Assembly: GCF_000400735.1 (NCBI RefSeq)
Contig: NZ_KE007360.1
Location: forward strand, 1-64,000
DNA length: 64,000 bases
Origin: Acinetobacter tandoii DSM 14970 = CIP 107469
GTDB taxonomy: Bacteria > Pseudomonadota > Gammaproteobacteria > Pseudomonadales > Moraxellaceae
Direction: 5' to 3'
The number at the start of each line of letters is the position of its first letter. Positions within the stretch are counted from its first letter, which is position 1. Below the pieces are notes generated by a model. The model saw only the letters and a list, made by a program, of their open reading frames with translations, ran no database searches and was not told the origin of the DNA. Positions 26,344-35,129 of the stretch are shown in pieces. The translations under genes and the position numbers were made by a program.

Positions 26344-26595
26344 GTGATAAAGAAGAATTTCATGTAGAGAAATATGTCGACTTAGATAAATTTAAATGCA
26401 AAATGTTTTTAAGTTGATTGGCTTGGATGAAAAATATGACCTATAGCATCGTTATTTATAAGATTAACTTGTATCAAATCTAGATCAAGGTGTATGGCAG
26501 GCTTCGCATTTTAGCGTACAATCACGAGCAATCCGAACTTTGATGGTCATGCAGCATCTTCGTAGCGCTGTATAGCAAAAATACTCGAGGCAAAT

Positions 26596-27504
26596 GTGTC
26601 ATCTTTAACTGACGTACAAAATAATACGTTGCAGCAAGCGCAACAGCAGATTCAGCAAGATCTTCTTACTGCATTACAGGCCTTTTCTTTGCCAGAGCCT
26701 TTAAAAAGTGCAGTGCATCATGCCGTGATGTTGGGTGGGAAACGAGTACGACCAGCTTTATGCTACGCAACAGCGGCGATTCGTCCGAATCAAAACAGAG
26801 CAGCAGTACGTCGTGCAGCCGTAGCGGTAGAATTGATTCATTGCTATTCCTTGGCACATGATGATTTACCTTGCATGGACAATGATCAGTTACGCCGTGG
26901 TCAACCAACTTGTCATGTCGCTTATGGGGAAGATACTGCACTTTTAGCAGGTGATATTTTACAATCCATGGCATTCGAAATTTTGGGCAGTCGTTTGTTT
27001 GACCAAGGTGAAGCGGTTGATCAGTCGGTGATTCTTAAGCAAATGCAAATTCTAGCAACAGCTTCGTCCAAAATGGTCTGTGGGCAAGTGTTAGACTTGC
27101 AGGCGGAAGGCAAGCAAATTGATCAGCAAGCTTTAGAAACCATTCATCGGAATAAAACAGGTGCCTTAATTACTGCGGCAATTATGATGGCGGCAGTGAC
27201 AATTTTTCAGGGTACGGACCCTGCAATTCCGCAATTACGTCAGTATGGGCAAAATATTGGTCTGGCTTTTCAAGTGCAAGATGATATCTTGGATATTATT
27301 GCCAATACCGAACAACTCGGTAAGACTGCGGGTAAAGATGAGCAAGTCGAAAAGTCGACCTATCCTGCATTAATGGGCCTAGAACAAGCCAAAGCTTATG
27401 CGCAAAATTTACATGACCAAGCTTTTGCCGCTTTGCAGTTTTTTGAAGGGCAAGCGCAAGAATTAGAACAAATTTCTCAGTTCTTATTGGCAAGACAGTT
27501 TTAA
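26596..27504 (+). CDS. ispA: Farnesyl diphosphate synthase IspA
   Basis: A 302-residue trans-prenyltransferase that condenses isopentenyl diphosphate with geranyl diphosphate, supplying C15 precursors for undecaprenyl phosphate and quinones. The motifs GGKRVRPAL, the first Asp-rich motif DDLPCMDND (about 94) and the second, QVQDDILDI (about 230), are intact. The GTG start at 26596 has GAGG 5-6 nt upstream; the nearby ATG is in another frame. It is convergent with putP across a shared bidirectional terminator. Confidence 0.92.
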   Translation: MSSLTDVQNNTLQQAQQQIQQDLLTALQAFSLPEPLKSAVHHAVMLGGKRVRPALCYATAAIRPNQNRAAVRRAAVAVELIHCYSLAHDDLPCMDNDQLRRGQPTCHVAYGEDTALLAGDILQSMAFEILGSRLFDQGEAVDQSVILKQMQILATASSKMVCGQVLDLQAEGKQIDQQALETIHRNKTGALITAAIMMAAVTIFQGTDPAIPQLRQYGQNIGLAFQVQDDILDIIANTEQLGKTAGKDEQVEKSTYPALMGLEQAKAYAQNLHDQAFAALQFFEGQAQELEQISQFLLARQF

Positions 27505-27570
27505 AAGTCAAAGTTCGAACAAAACTGGAAATGCATTCGGAATCGATTGAATCTGAATGCACTTTAAGGA

Positions 27571-27604
27571 AAACTCTATATCACCCCTAGGTTATATAGA
27601 GTTT
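27571..27604. terminator. Bidirectional terminator ispA/putP
   Basis: AAACTCTATAT (27571-27581) and ATATAGAGTTT (27594-27604) form the stem, with A- and T-runs on the two sides, between convergent ispA and putP. The stem extends inward with one mismatch. Confidence 0.85.
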
Positions 27605-27613
27605 TTTTGACAC

Positions 27614-29104
27614 TTATTTTGATGCTTTGTAAAGCTCATCAGCTTGTTCAAATCGATCAGTAATGTCTTTTTCAGGTGCTTTACTGAGTAGACTGAACAC
27701 AATGATTGCGATGGTTGCAGAAATGAAACCAGGAATAATTTCATAAATACCAGTTGCACCGAAAGCATTTTTCCAGACAATCACCATGACTGCACCTGTA
27801 ATCATACCTGCAAGTGCCCCTGTTAAAGTCATGCGCTTCCAGAATAAAGATAAGATGATCAAAGGACCGAACGCTGCACCGAAACCAGCCCAAGCATATG
27901 CCACCAGACCAAGCACTTTGGCATTAGGATTACCTGCCATCCAGATTGCTAATAAGGCAATGAGCAATACCATGAGACGACCCACCCAAACCAATTCTTT
28001 TTGTGAGGCATTTTTACGTAAGAATGATTTGTAAAAGTCTTCTGTTAAGGTACTTGAACACACTAAAAGCTGACAGCTTAAAGTACTCATGACTGCAGCT
28101 AAAATGGCAGCCAGTACAATACCTGCAACCCAAGGGTTAAACAGAACTTTGGTCAGTTCCATGAATACTGTTTCTGGGTTCGCATTCACCGCAGCAGCAT
28201 ATTCAGGGTGTTGGTGGAAATAGGCAATACCAAAGAAACCAGCAGCAACCGCACCTGCAAGACAGAAGATCATCCACGCCATACCAATACGACGTGCATT
28301 GGGAATAGATTTGACAGAATCGGCTGCCATAAAGCGAACGAGAATATGTGGCTGACCAAAGTAACCTAAGCCCCAAGCCATCAATGAAATAATCGCAACT
28401 ACACTTAAATCACCAAACAAGTTCATGGCTTGAGGGCGAGCTGCTTCAAGTGCCATGGTTAATTCTTGCGTGTCGCTAAAGCTGAGCAGGGCAACAATTG
28501 GGGTCAAAATCAAGGCAAAAATCATTAAAGTGGCTTGAATGGTGTCGGTCCAACTCACAGCAAGGAAACCACCAATAAACACATAGCTGATGGTTGCAAT
28601 AGCACTTACCCAAAGCGCAGTTGTATAAGACATGCCAAACATGCTTTCGAACAAACGGGCACCTGCCACCATGCCTGAAGCACAGTAGATGGTGAAGAAA
28701 ATTAAAATTACACAGGCCGATACAATACGCAGGACTTTCTTGTGATCGTTAAAACGATTGGAAAAATAGTCAGGTAAGGTTAAGGCATTATGCTGTACTT
28801 CAGTGTGAACGCGTAAACGTCCAGCCACCAATAGCCAGTTGAGCCAAGCACCAATAATTAAACCAATACCAATCCACATTTCTGAAAGGCCAGACAAGAA
28901 GATTGCGCCAGGTAAGCCCATGAGTAACCAACCACTCATGTCTGATGCACCAGCCGAAAGTGCAGTCACGAAACTTCCTAAACTACGACCACCTAAGATG
29001 TAATCGTCAAAGTTATTGGTTGCGCGGTAAGCCATCAAGCCAATAAGTACCATGGCAATGATATAAAAGAAAAAAGTGATTAAGGTCGGATTCAGTGAAC
29101 TCAT
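27614..29104 (-). CDS. putP: Sodium/proline symporter PutP
   Basis: A 496-residue member of the solute:sodium symporter family with about 13 membrane helices, importing proline with Na+. The characteristic early segment DDYILGGRSLGSFVTALSAG and the helix-2 region SDMSGWLLMGLPGA, containing residues linked to Na+ and proline binding in E. coli PutP, are clear. Length matches the family. Monocistronic; no PutA gene is adjacent. Confidence 0.92.
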   Translation of the reverse strand: MSSLNPTLITFFFYIIAMVLIGLMAYRATNNFDDYILGGRSLGSFVTALSAGASDMSGWLLMGLPGAIFLSGLSEMWIGIGLIIGAWLNWLLVAGRLRVHTEVQHNALTLPDYFSNRFNDHKKVLRIVSACVILIFFTIYCASGMVAGARLFESMFGMSYTTALWVSAIATISYVFIGGFLAVSWTDTIQATLMIFALILTPIVALLSFSDTQELTMALEAARPQAMNLFGDLSVVAIISLMAWGLGYFGQPHILVRFMAADSVKSIPNARRIGMAWMIFCLAGAVAAGFFGIAYFHQHPEYAAAVNANPETVFMELTKVLFNPWVAGIVLAAILAAVMSTLSCQLLVCSSTLTEDFYKSFLRKNASQKELVWVGRLMVLLIALLAIWMAGNPNAKVLGLVAYAWAGFGAAFGPLIILSLFWKRMTLTGALAGMITGAVMVIVWKNAFGATGIYEIIPGFISATIAIIVFSLLSKAPEKDITDRFEQADELYKASK

Positions 29105-29247
29105 ACGCTTATCCTTGGGAGTTAAATCACAAACTGAAATTCCGCTTTTTGTTCAAATTGTTACAAAAAGCAAACAATATCCTAAAAATAAGCGCGGGAT
29201 TTAAACATAAATTCACAAAGTTTTCTGTTTTTTTTGTTCTAAAAAAA

Positions 29248-29276
29248 AGAATAGGCAGTCACAAACTGCCTATTCT
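29248..29276 (-). terminator. Terminator of the stomatin/NfeD operon
   Basis: AGAATAGGCAGT (29248-29259) and ACTGCCTATTCT (29265-29276), a perfect 12-bp stem. On the minus strand a run of eight T follows, so it ends the operon read leftward. Confidence 0.88.
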
Positions 29277-29307
29277 ACTGAAATGCAAAGGGATATCATT
29301 TGTCGGA

Positions 29308-30162
29308 TTAATTGTTACGACCCATCACACCACGAATGGTATTTAAAACATCCGCAGGCAAGACTACGGTCTTGGCATTATTGGATTTCGCCATGTCTTG
29401 CATGGCTTTGATATATTGTTCACCCAATAGGTAAGCAACTGGAATTTCTTTATCACCTACCGCAGATGAAACCATTTCAATTGCACGTTGTGATGCTTCT
29501 GCGAGTACCACCTGTGCTTCTGCATCACGACGTGAGGCTTCAAGGCGACCATCGGCTTCTAAAATTGCCGCTTGTTTTTCACCATCTGCCTTGGTTACTG
29601 TTGCACGACGTTGACGCTCAGCAGCAGCTTGTGCTTCCATCGCTGACTGCATGGTCTGAGAAGGTTGAATATCTTGAATTTCAACGGTTTTTAAAGTAAT
29701 CCCCCAATCTGAAATATCATCAGAAATGGCTGCTTTGAGTTTAGCTTTAATATGGTCACGTGAAGAGAGTGCATCATCTAAATCCATTTCGCCTACGATA
29801 GAGCGAAGCGAGGTTTGCACCAAGTTTTGAATCGCCCATGTGTAGTTTTCAATCCCGTAGACTGCTTTTTCAGGGGTAGTTAAGTTAATGTATGCTACTG
29901 CGTTCATGACCAATACAGCATTATCACGGGTAATGACTTCTTGAGAGGGAATATCTAAAACAATATCTTTGGTGGTGACTTTATAAGCCACTTCATCTAC
30001 ATATGGAATGACAAAGTTTAGACCAGGACTTAATGTCGTATGGTATTTACCTAGACGCTGTACAATCCATTTGTAGCCTTGGGGAACAATGCGAACCCCC
30101 TTAAAAATCGTGATGCCGACAAAAGCCAACAACGCAATAACAATAATAGATCCCGCTGACAT
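29308..30162 (-). CDS. SPFH/stomatin-like membrane protein (QmcA/paraslipin type)
   Basis: A 284-residue band-7 protein: one N-terminal membrane helix (about 4-22), then the SPFH domain (about 25-185; VPQGYKWIVQRLGKYH, GLNFVIPYVDEV), then a helical coiled-coil rich in Ala/Glu/Arg (AAAERQRRATVTKADGEK). Such proteins oligomerise into membrane microdomain scaffolds and are typically paired with NfeD. The NfeD gene lies 14 nt upstream in the same operon, supporting the assignment. The precise cellular role in Acinetobacter is unknown to me. Confidence 0.88.
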   Translation of the reverse strand: MSAGSIIVIALLAFVGITIFKGVRIVPQGYKWIVQRLGKYHTTLSPGLNFVIPYVDEVAYKVTTKDIVLDIPSQEVITRDNAVLVMNAVAYINLTTPEKAVYGIENYTWAIQNLVQTSLRSIVGEMDLDDALSSRDHIKAKLKAAISDDISDWGITLKTVEIQDIQPSQTMQSAMEAQAAAERQRRATVTKADGEKQAAILEADGRLEASRRDAEAQVVLAEASQRAIEMVSSAVGDKEIPVAYLLGEQYIKAMQDMAKSNNAKTVVLPADVLNTIRGVMGRNN

Positions 30163-30176
30163 AGTTTTACTCGCTT

Positions 30177-30650
30177 TTATTGATTGTCATGATTTGGACG
30201 ATGTGGCTGTACCACAAGATCATTCCCCAGAATATCGACTACACGTACCCGATCACCAACATTCACACTCGAGAGAGTGCGGCAGTTCCATTCATCAGAG
30301 CCTAAAACTGGCATTGGAAACCTAACGCGGATTTGTTCATGTTCCATATTGACTTGAATGACCATTCCGATCTGACCAATGGTTGCTTCGCGTGAAAGAC
30401 CAGCTTTGGTTTTATCGATGGAGAGTGGTTTGATGAATCTAAACCATGCGATGGTGCAAAGGATGGACAAAATCATCCACAGTACTAATTGTACTGTTGA
30501 GTCGAGGGCAGGAAAAATCCACAATAAAATACCCACCAAAATGGCGCTAATCCCAAACCACAACGCTGCGAAAGCGGGAATGATTAATTCGGACAGCATT
30601 AATAAAACACCGAGGACAAACCAGTGCCACGGTTCAAAAACAAATTCCAT
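30177..30650 (-). CDS. NfeD family protein
   Basis: A 157-residue short-form NfeD protein: three to four membrane helices (about 8-80), then a C-terminal OB-fold beta domain (about 90-150; IGQIGMVIQVN, VGDRVRVVDILGNDLVV). NfeD partners of stomatin-like proteins assist membrane-domain assembly or quality control. First gene of a two-gene operon with the downstream SPFH gene; together they are the standard NfeD1b-stomatin pair. Confidence 0.88.
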   Translation of the reverse strand: MEFVFEPWHWFVLGVLLMLSELIIPAFAALWFGISAILVGILLWIFPALDSTVQLVLWMILSILCTIAWFRFIKPLSIDKTKAGLSREATIGQIGMVIQVNMEHEQIRVRFPMPVLGSDEWNCRTLSSVNVGDRVRVVDILGNDLVVQPHRPNHDNQ

Positions 30651-30749
30651 ACATCTACTCGTGTATTGTGTTAGTGAATAGTGCTTATAAAGGTATCATT
30701 ATTCACTGTAACAGATGTCTAAGATGATGAATATTAAAAAAGTGTTTAT

Positions 30750-31676
30750 TTAGAATTTTGCCTTCAGTGCAGGTTTAAATGCTGCGGGAGACTTCTTAAA
30801 GTTACTAATAGCCGTTTCAATCGCTTTAATTTTGAGTTGTGCTGCTTTTTCACCTTCAAGGATGGATTGATTGCTGGCTTTTAAGTCTAAAGTTCCGACA
30901 TGCCCAACTTTAGGTTGAATGACTATACTGGCTTGATTCAACTCGGTATTAATACTTTGTTGCCCCATAATATTAATGGTTTGGTCGAGTAAACCCCACA
31001 TATTCAGCGGTTTATTGCCAACGGGACGGGCAGAAATGTCGACCGCAATGACAATATCTGCACCCATCGCTTTCGCAGTAGTCACAGGAATCGGGCTGAC
31101 TAAACCACCATCGACATATTTACTCCCCCGAATAGTTGTAGGGACAAAGACATTTGGAATGCTACAGGATGCACGAACAGCTTGACCTGCATTACCTGAA
31201 ATAAAATCAGCTTTTTTGCCATTGTCTAAGCGAGTTGCAACCGCAGCAAAGCGGATCGGAAATTTTTCGATGGGCTGATTGCCGACATTTTTATTGACAT
31301 AGTTCTGTAGTTTTTGCCCCAACACAATGCCTTGGCTGTTTAAAGTCAAGTCACGTAGATCGGACTCTTGTAATTGCAGCGCGAGCTGTTGCAGTTGGTA
31401 AGGGCTTTTGCCACTGGCATAGATGCTGCCGACAAAACTTCCAGCACTGGTACCAGTGACAATTTTAGGTTTAATCCCATGTGATTCGAGCACTTTAAGT
31501 ACGCCAATATGTGCAAAACCCTTGGCACCACCACCACCGAGAGCAATCGCAATAACGGGTTCACGTGCCTTGATTGGGGTGGTTACAGGTGGTTTGCTTG
31601 CTGTTTTATCACAACCAGCAAGGGTAAAGCCGAGTAAGCCAATCAGGCTATATTGAAAAAAGCGTAGGTGAGACAT
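30750..31676 (-). CDS. Patatin-like phospholipase lipoprotein
   Basis: A 308-residue lipoprotein. The signal peptide ends at lipobox LAGC (Cys23). The patatin domain has the oxyanion loop GGGGAKGFAHIG (about 48-59), nucleophile Ser in GTSAGSF (about 80) and catalytic Asp in VDGGLVSP (about 187), forming the Ser-Asp dyad. It resembles the RssA/YlbK branch. Likely an acyl hydrolase acting on phospholipids at the envelope. It precedes a PlsC-type acyltransferase on the same strand (60-bp gap upstream), so envelope lipid turnover is the common theme. Confidence 0.88.
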   Translation of the reverse strand: MSHLRFFQYSLIGLLGFTLAGCDKTASKPPVTTPIKAREPVIAIALGGGGAKGFAHIGVLKVLESHGIKPKIVTGTSAGSFVGSIYASGKSPYQLQQLALQLQESDLRDLTLNSQGIVLGQKLQNYVNKNVGNQPIEKFPIRFAAVATRLDNGKKADFISGNAGQAVRASCSIPNVFVPTTIRGSKYVDGGLVSPIPVTTAKAMGADIVIAVDISARPVGNKPLNMWGLLDQTINIMGQQSINTELNQASIVIQPKVGHVGTLDLKASNQSILEGEKAAQLKIKAIETAISNFKKSPAAFKPALKAKF

Positions 31677-31736
31677 TGCACTCTAAATAGGAGAAAAATT
31701 GCGCATATCAGATCAAATTTTGACACATATTTCTAG

Positions 31737-32363
31737 TCACTTTTTGACGAGAGTTTGTAACGGCTTTGCCAACCACTCTGGATTTCTTGCGGAGAATTGT
31801 CCTGCATAGCAGGCTAAGATCTTGGGTAAATCCTGATCAAAATCCCCACTGGGATGGAATACGCCTAAACAGCGAATGGTTTTGTGATCATAATCAAAGG
31901 CAAACATGACAATTGGAATATGTGCTCCAACTGCAATTCGGTAAAATCCACTTTTAATACTGCTGGCACTTTTTCGGGTGCCTTCAGGTGCCATACCCAC
32001 CCAAATTTTATCTTTATCCTGAATAATCTGAATGATTTGCTGTGTGAGTCCATGCGGGCTAGCACGATTCACAGGAATAACACCGATCCAGTCCAATAAG
32101 GGCTTTAGCGGTGTTTTAAACAGCGTATGTTTGCCGAATACGGTAATTTGAATGCCTAAACCCAATAGTGCAGTAAAGCCATGCCAAGCATCAATATTAG
32201 AGGTGTGGGGGGAGATAATCGCAACTGCTTTGGGTAAATCGGGAAATTCACCAGAAAAAGACCAGCCTTGCGCCAGAAACAATCGACGGAAAAGCTGTTT
32301 AGAAAAGGCGTTACCTCGCGCGGGCACGTGCGGCGGCAAAATAGGAAAATGCTGCATAGACAT
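31737..32363 (-). CDS. PlsC-type lysophospholipid acyltransferase family protein
   Basis: A 208-residue acyltransferase of the 1-acyl-glycerol-3-phosphate acyltransferase superfamily. The HX4D catalytic motif is HTSNID (about 53-58), and the glycerophosphate-binding motif is PEGTR (about 128). It is shorter than typical PlsC and resembles the small soluble or monotopic relatives found in Acinetobacter. The acceptor is unknown; phospholipid remodelling is the likely role. It is divergent from the MFS gene. Confidence 0.82.
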   Translation of the reverse strand: MSMQHFPILPPHVPARGNAFSKQLFRRLFLAQGWSFSGEFPDLPKAVAIISPHTSNIDAWHGFTALLGLGIQITVFGKHTLFKTPLKPLLDWIGVIPVNRASPHGLTQQIIQIIQDKDKIWVGMAPEGTRKSASSIKSGFYRIAVGAHIPIVMFAFDYDHKTIRCLGVFHPSGDFDQDLPKILACYAGQFSARNPEWLAKPLQTLVKK

Positions 32364-32469
32364 AGCCTTGTCATCCTGACAAATATTCTTGGTTTTTCTT
32401 GATATTACGCTTTCAGAAATCGTGCTTCATTGGCAAAATGTGCGCTTGGATGTGCAGAAATGCTCACCA

Positions 32470-33753
32470 ATGAGCACCATGTCCAACATCATAGGATTGC
32501 CAGATATGCCAATCGCACAGAACGTTTATTTATTGCTGTTTTCATTGTACTGGGCGCAAGGTTTACCTGTGGGGTTTATGACACATGCGCTGCCTGTCAT
32601 TCTCCGAGCAGAAGGGGTGTCATTGGCGCATATTGGTGGTTTTGGCTTATTAATGTTGCCATGGTCAATCAAAATTTTATGGGCACCTTGGGTAGATCGA
32701 GTCGGTAATTCGCAGCGCGGACATTATCGGAGCTGGATTATTCCAATGCAGTTGTTCAGCGTTGTGGTATTAGTCGTGCTGTCCTTTTTACCTATTCATG
32801 CACTCGACCAACCGCACTATTTACTCCTGTTTTTTATGACCTTGCTCAGTTTGAACTTTGTAGGTGCGACGCAGGACATTGCAACAGATGGACTGGCGGT
32901 TCGCATTTTAAAATCTGAACAGCAGCACTGGGGCAACACCTTTCAAGTGATAGGTTCTCGCTTGGGGTTTATTGTCGGGGGCGGTGCCATACTCTGGATG
33001 TTAGATGGGTTTGAATGGCAGACGACTTTTTTGCTGTTGGCGGGATTGGTCTTGCTGAATACATTACCCGTGTTGTTATATCGGGAGTCTACACCAGTAC
33101 AGGTGGTGCATCAGCCTTCAACGTCATGGCGACAGAAAAGCAAAGCGATTACTCAATATCTAAAGTATTACCGTAGCAGTTCAACTCTATGGCGATGGTT
33201 GTGGGTGTTATTGACCTTTAAAGTGGCAGATGGACTAACAGGACCTCTGCTTAAACCTTTGATGGTCGATTTAGGTTTGAGTTTTACTCAAATAGGCGTA
33301 TATGTCACCATGTTAGGCGCATTTGCCGCTTTATTGGGGGCGGGTTTTGCTGGTGCATTACTTAAAATCATGCGCCGCTCTCAGGCCCTGTGCTTATTTT
33401 CAGGTTTAAAAATTATCTGTTTAGCAACTTACACTTGGTTGGCTTATCAATATGAACAGCAACAGGCGATAGCTCCAGTTGTGATTTATGTGATTAATGC
33501 TGCGGAAGATGCAGTTTCCGCCATGCTGTTGGTGGTCATGTTAACCTTAGTCATGCAATACAGCCGTTTAGAATATGCAGCAACCGATTTCACCTTTCAG
33601 GTCGCTGTTATGGCAACGGTCAGTGGTGTGTTATATAGCTTGAGTGGTTTGATTGGTGATGTTTTAGGCTATACAAATTATCTATTTTTGATCGTTTTTA
33701 TCGCAATTTTCTGTCTTGTTACAATTTTCCGATGGATGAAATTTGAAAAATAA
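32470..33753 (+). CDS. MFS transporter, AmpG-like
   Basis: A membrane protein of about 427 residues with 12 predicted helices; the family opening LFSLYWAQGLPVGFM and WSIKILWAPWVDR fits the AmpG/PAT-type permeases that import muropeptides or acetyl-CoA. I chose the ATG at 32470; ATGs at 32479 and 32506 and a TTG at 32389 are alternatives, and no strong ribosome site decides. The substrate is not determined. It is divergent from the acyltransferase gene and upstream of the porin. Confidence 0.78.
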   Translation: MSTMSNIIGLPDMPIAQNVYLLLFSLYWAQGLPVGFMTHALPVILRAEGVSLAHIGGFGLLMLPWSIKILWAPWVDRVGNSQRGHYRSWIIPMQLFSVVVLVVLSFLPIHALDQPHYLLLFFMTLLSLNFVGATQDIATDGLAVRILKSEQQHWGNTFQVIGSRLGFIVGGGAILWMLDGFEWQTTFLLLAGLVLLNTLPVLLYRESTPVQVVHQPSTSWRQKSKAITQYLKYYRSSSTLWRWLWVLLTFKVADGLTGPLLKPLMVDLGLSFTQIGVYVTMLGAFAALLGAGFAGALLKIMRRSQALCLFSGLKIICLATYTWLAYQYEQQQAIAPVVIYVINAAEDAVSAMLLVVMLTLVMQYSRLEYAATDFTFQVAVMATVSGVLYSLSGLIGDVLGYTNYLFLIVFIAIFCLVTIFRWMKFEK

Positions 33754-33888
33754 CTTTACAATTCAGCTACTTGCTTGTTGTTAGCCTAAAGTATTAAAAC
33801 ATATATATAAATAAAAATTTAATCCTTTTGTAATATGTGACTGCAATGTAATATTTGTAACAAAATTAACACCAGGGAAAATGATTTA

Positions 33889-35010
33889 ATGAAAACCAAA
33901 ATTGCAGCAGCGATTGCTTTAAGTTTGTTAGCGGGTTCAACTTTTGCGGCACCAACGTTTTATGGTGAAATTGATGCGAGTGTGGACTATTTACCAGAAG
34001 ACAATAAGTCAGGCACTCCAGATAAAGATGTTGTAGAAGTCAGTTCAAATAGTTCTTACCTTGGTGTCAAAGGTGACGAAAAATTAAATGACCGTTTAAG
34101 TGCTGTTTATTTAGCTGAATGGGCATTTAACGCTGATGGCGAAGGATCAGATTGGTCTGCACGTAACCGTTATGTCGGTTTAAAAGATGCAAAATTAGGT
34201 ACTGTGAAAGTGGGTGCGCATGATACACCGCTGAAGCAACTCTCAAGTGTTGTAGATACTTTCAATAACTATGTAAACAATAAAGCGGACATCACAGGCA
34301 TTATGACGGGTGAAACTCGTCTTGCAAACGTTGTGGTATATGAGTCTCCAGCGCTTACGTTGCCTACAGGTGCAATCAAATTAAATGCATTGCTTGCGAC
34401 TGGCGAAGACAGTGGTATTGCAAAAGGCAATGGTGCTTCTAAATCGGCTGGTCGTGGTTTAGGCGATACTTGGTCTGCATCTTTGGTGTATGACAGCCCA
34501 GTTTTTGTGGCGGGTGTAGCATATGATAAAGCTGTTCCAACAACGTTTGCTGGTCGTGGTATTGCTAATGCATCTGCACCAGAAGTGACGAGTGGTGTTG
34601 CTGGTACAGCATTTGCTGCTGCGAATACTCTACGTGCGATTGGGCGTTTAAATGTACTCGACAATAGCTTGGCTTTAAAAGCATTGTATCAAACGTCTGA
34701 AGTAGAAGCTGCAAATGGCAATGAAGCGGCTGCTGCTAATATTGATGATTCGCAAGGTTGGTTAGTAGGTGCGGAATATAACATTCCATCTGCAAAAGCA
34801 TGGACGATCAAAGCACAATACAGTGCGAACACGACCAGCTTTAAAGACAACTCAGATGATTATGATGCTGACCAAATTATTGCTGGCGTAGACTATGCAT
34901 TCAGCAAGCAAGTGAAGTTGTACGGTTATGGTGGTTACTTAACACTTGAGCAAGGCAATAATGAAACTAAACAGCCAGTTGTTGGTACAGGTTTAGAATT
35001 CAAATTCTAA
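33889..35010 (+). CDS. Outer-membrane porin, Gram-negative porin family
   Basis: A 373-residue outer-membrane beta-barrel. The signal peptide is residues 1-20 (MKTKIAAAIALSLLAGSTFA), and the mature chain begins APTFYGEIDASVDYL. The early motif SSYLGVKGDEKL and NRYVGLKDAKLGTVKVGAHD are hallmark sequences of neisserial-type general porins. The protein ends in Phe (GLEFKF), the outer-membrane insertion signal. A diffusion role is expected; the specific substrate is unknown. Preceded by GGGAAAA before ATG and followed by a strong terminator. Confidence 0.88.
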   Translation: MKTKIAAAIALSLLAGSTFAAPTFYGEIDASVDYLPEDNKSGTPDKDVVEVSSNSSYLGVKGDEKLNDRLSAVYLAEWAFNADGEGSDWSARNRYVGLKDAKLGTVKVGAHDTPLKQLSSVVDTFNNYVNNKADITGIMTGETRLANVVVYESPALTLPTGAIKLNALLATGEDSGIAKGNGASKSAGRGLGDTWSASLVYDSPVFVAGVAYDKAVPTTFAGRGIANASAPEVTSGVAGTAFAAANTLRAIGRLNVLDNSLALKALYQTSEVEAANGNEAAAANIDDSQGWLVGAEYNIPSAKAWTIKAQYSANTTSFKDNSDDYDADQIIAGVDYAFSKQVKLYGYGGYLTLEQGNNETKQPVVGTGLEFKF

Positions 35011-35027
35011 TTTAAAAAAAAACATAC

Positions 35028-35057
35028 AAAAGGACGGTGCAAAAGTAGCGTCCTTTT
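35028..35057 (+). terminator. Terminator of the porin gene
   Basis: AAAAGGACG (35028-35036) pairs with CGTCCTTTT (35049-35057), continuing into a T-run. It separates the porin gene from the PmrA-type box six bases downstream. Confidence 0.85.
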
Positions 35058-35062
35058 TTTAT

Positions 35063-35095
35063 TTTAAGTCAGCTTTAAGTTTTAATTTATATATT
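35063..35095 (+). promoter_or_regulatory. PmrA box and -10 of the eptA-pmrAB promoter
   Basis: Two direct hexamers TTTAAG (35063-35068 and 35074-35079) with a 5-nt spacer match the PmrA box rule YTTAAK-N5-YTTAAK exactly. TATATT (35090-35095) lies 10 nt after the second hexamer and serves as the -10, so the box replaces the -35, as in activated promoters. It is 50 bp upstream of the eptA start, implying autoactivation of the operon by PmrA. Confidence 0.8.
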
Positions 35096-35129
35096 AATAA
35101 TAAGGATATTAATCATCGAATCGCTCAAA

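Noticed and set aside
32389..32469. Extended N-terminus for the MFS transporter from a TTG
   Set aside because: The added 27 residues are not membrane-like or family-like, and there is no ribosome site; the ATG at 32470 or later is more plausible.
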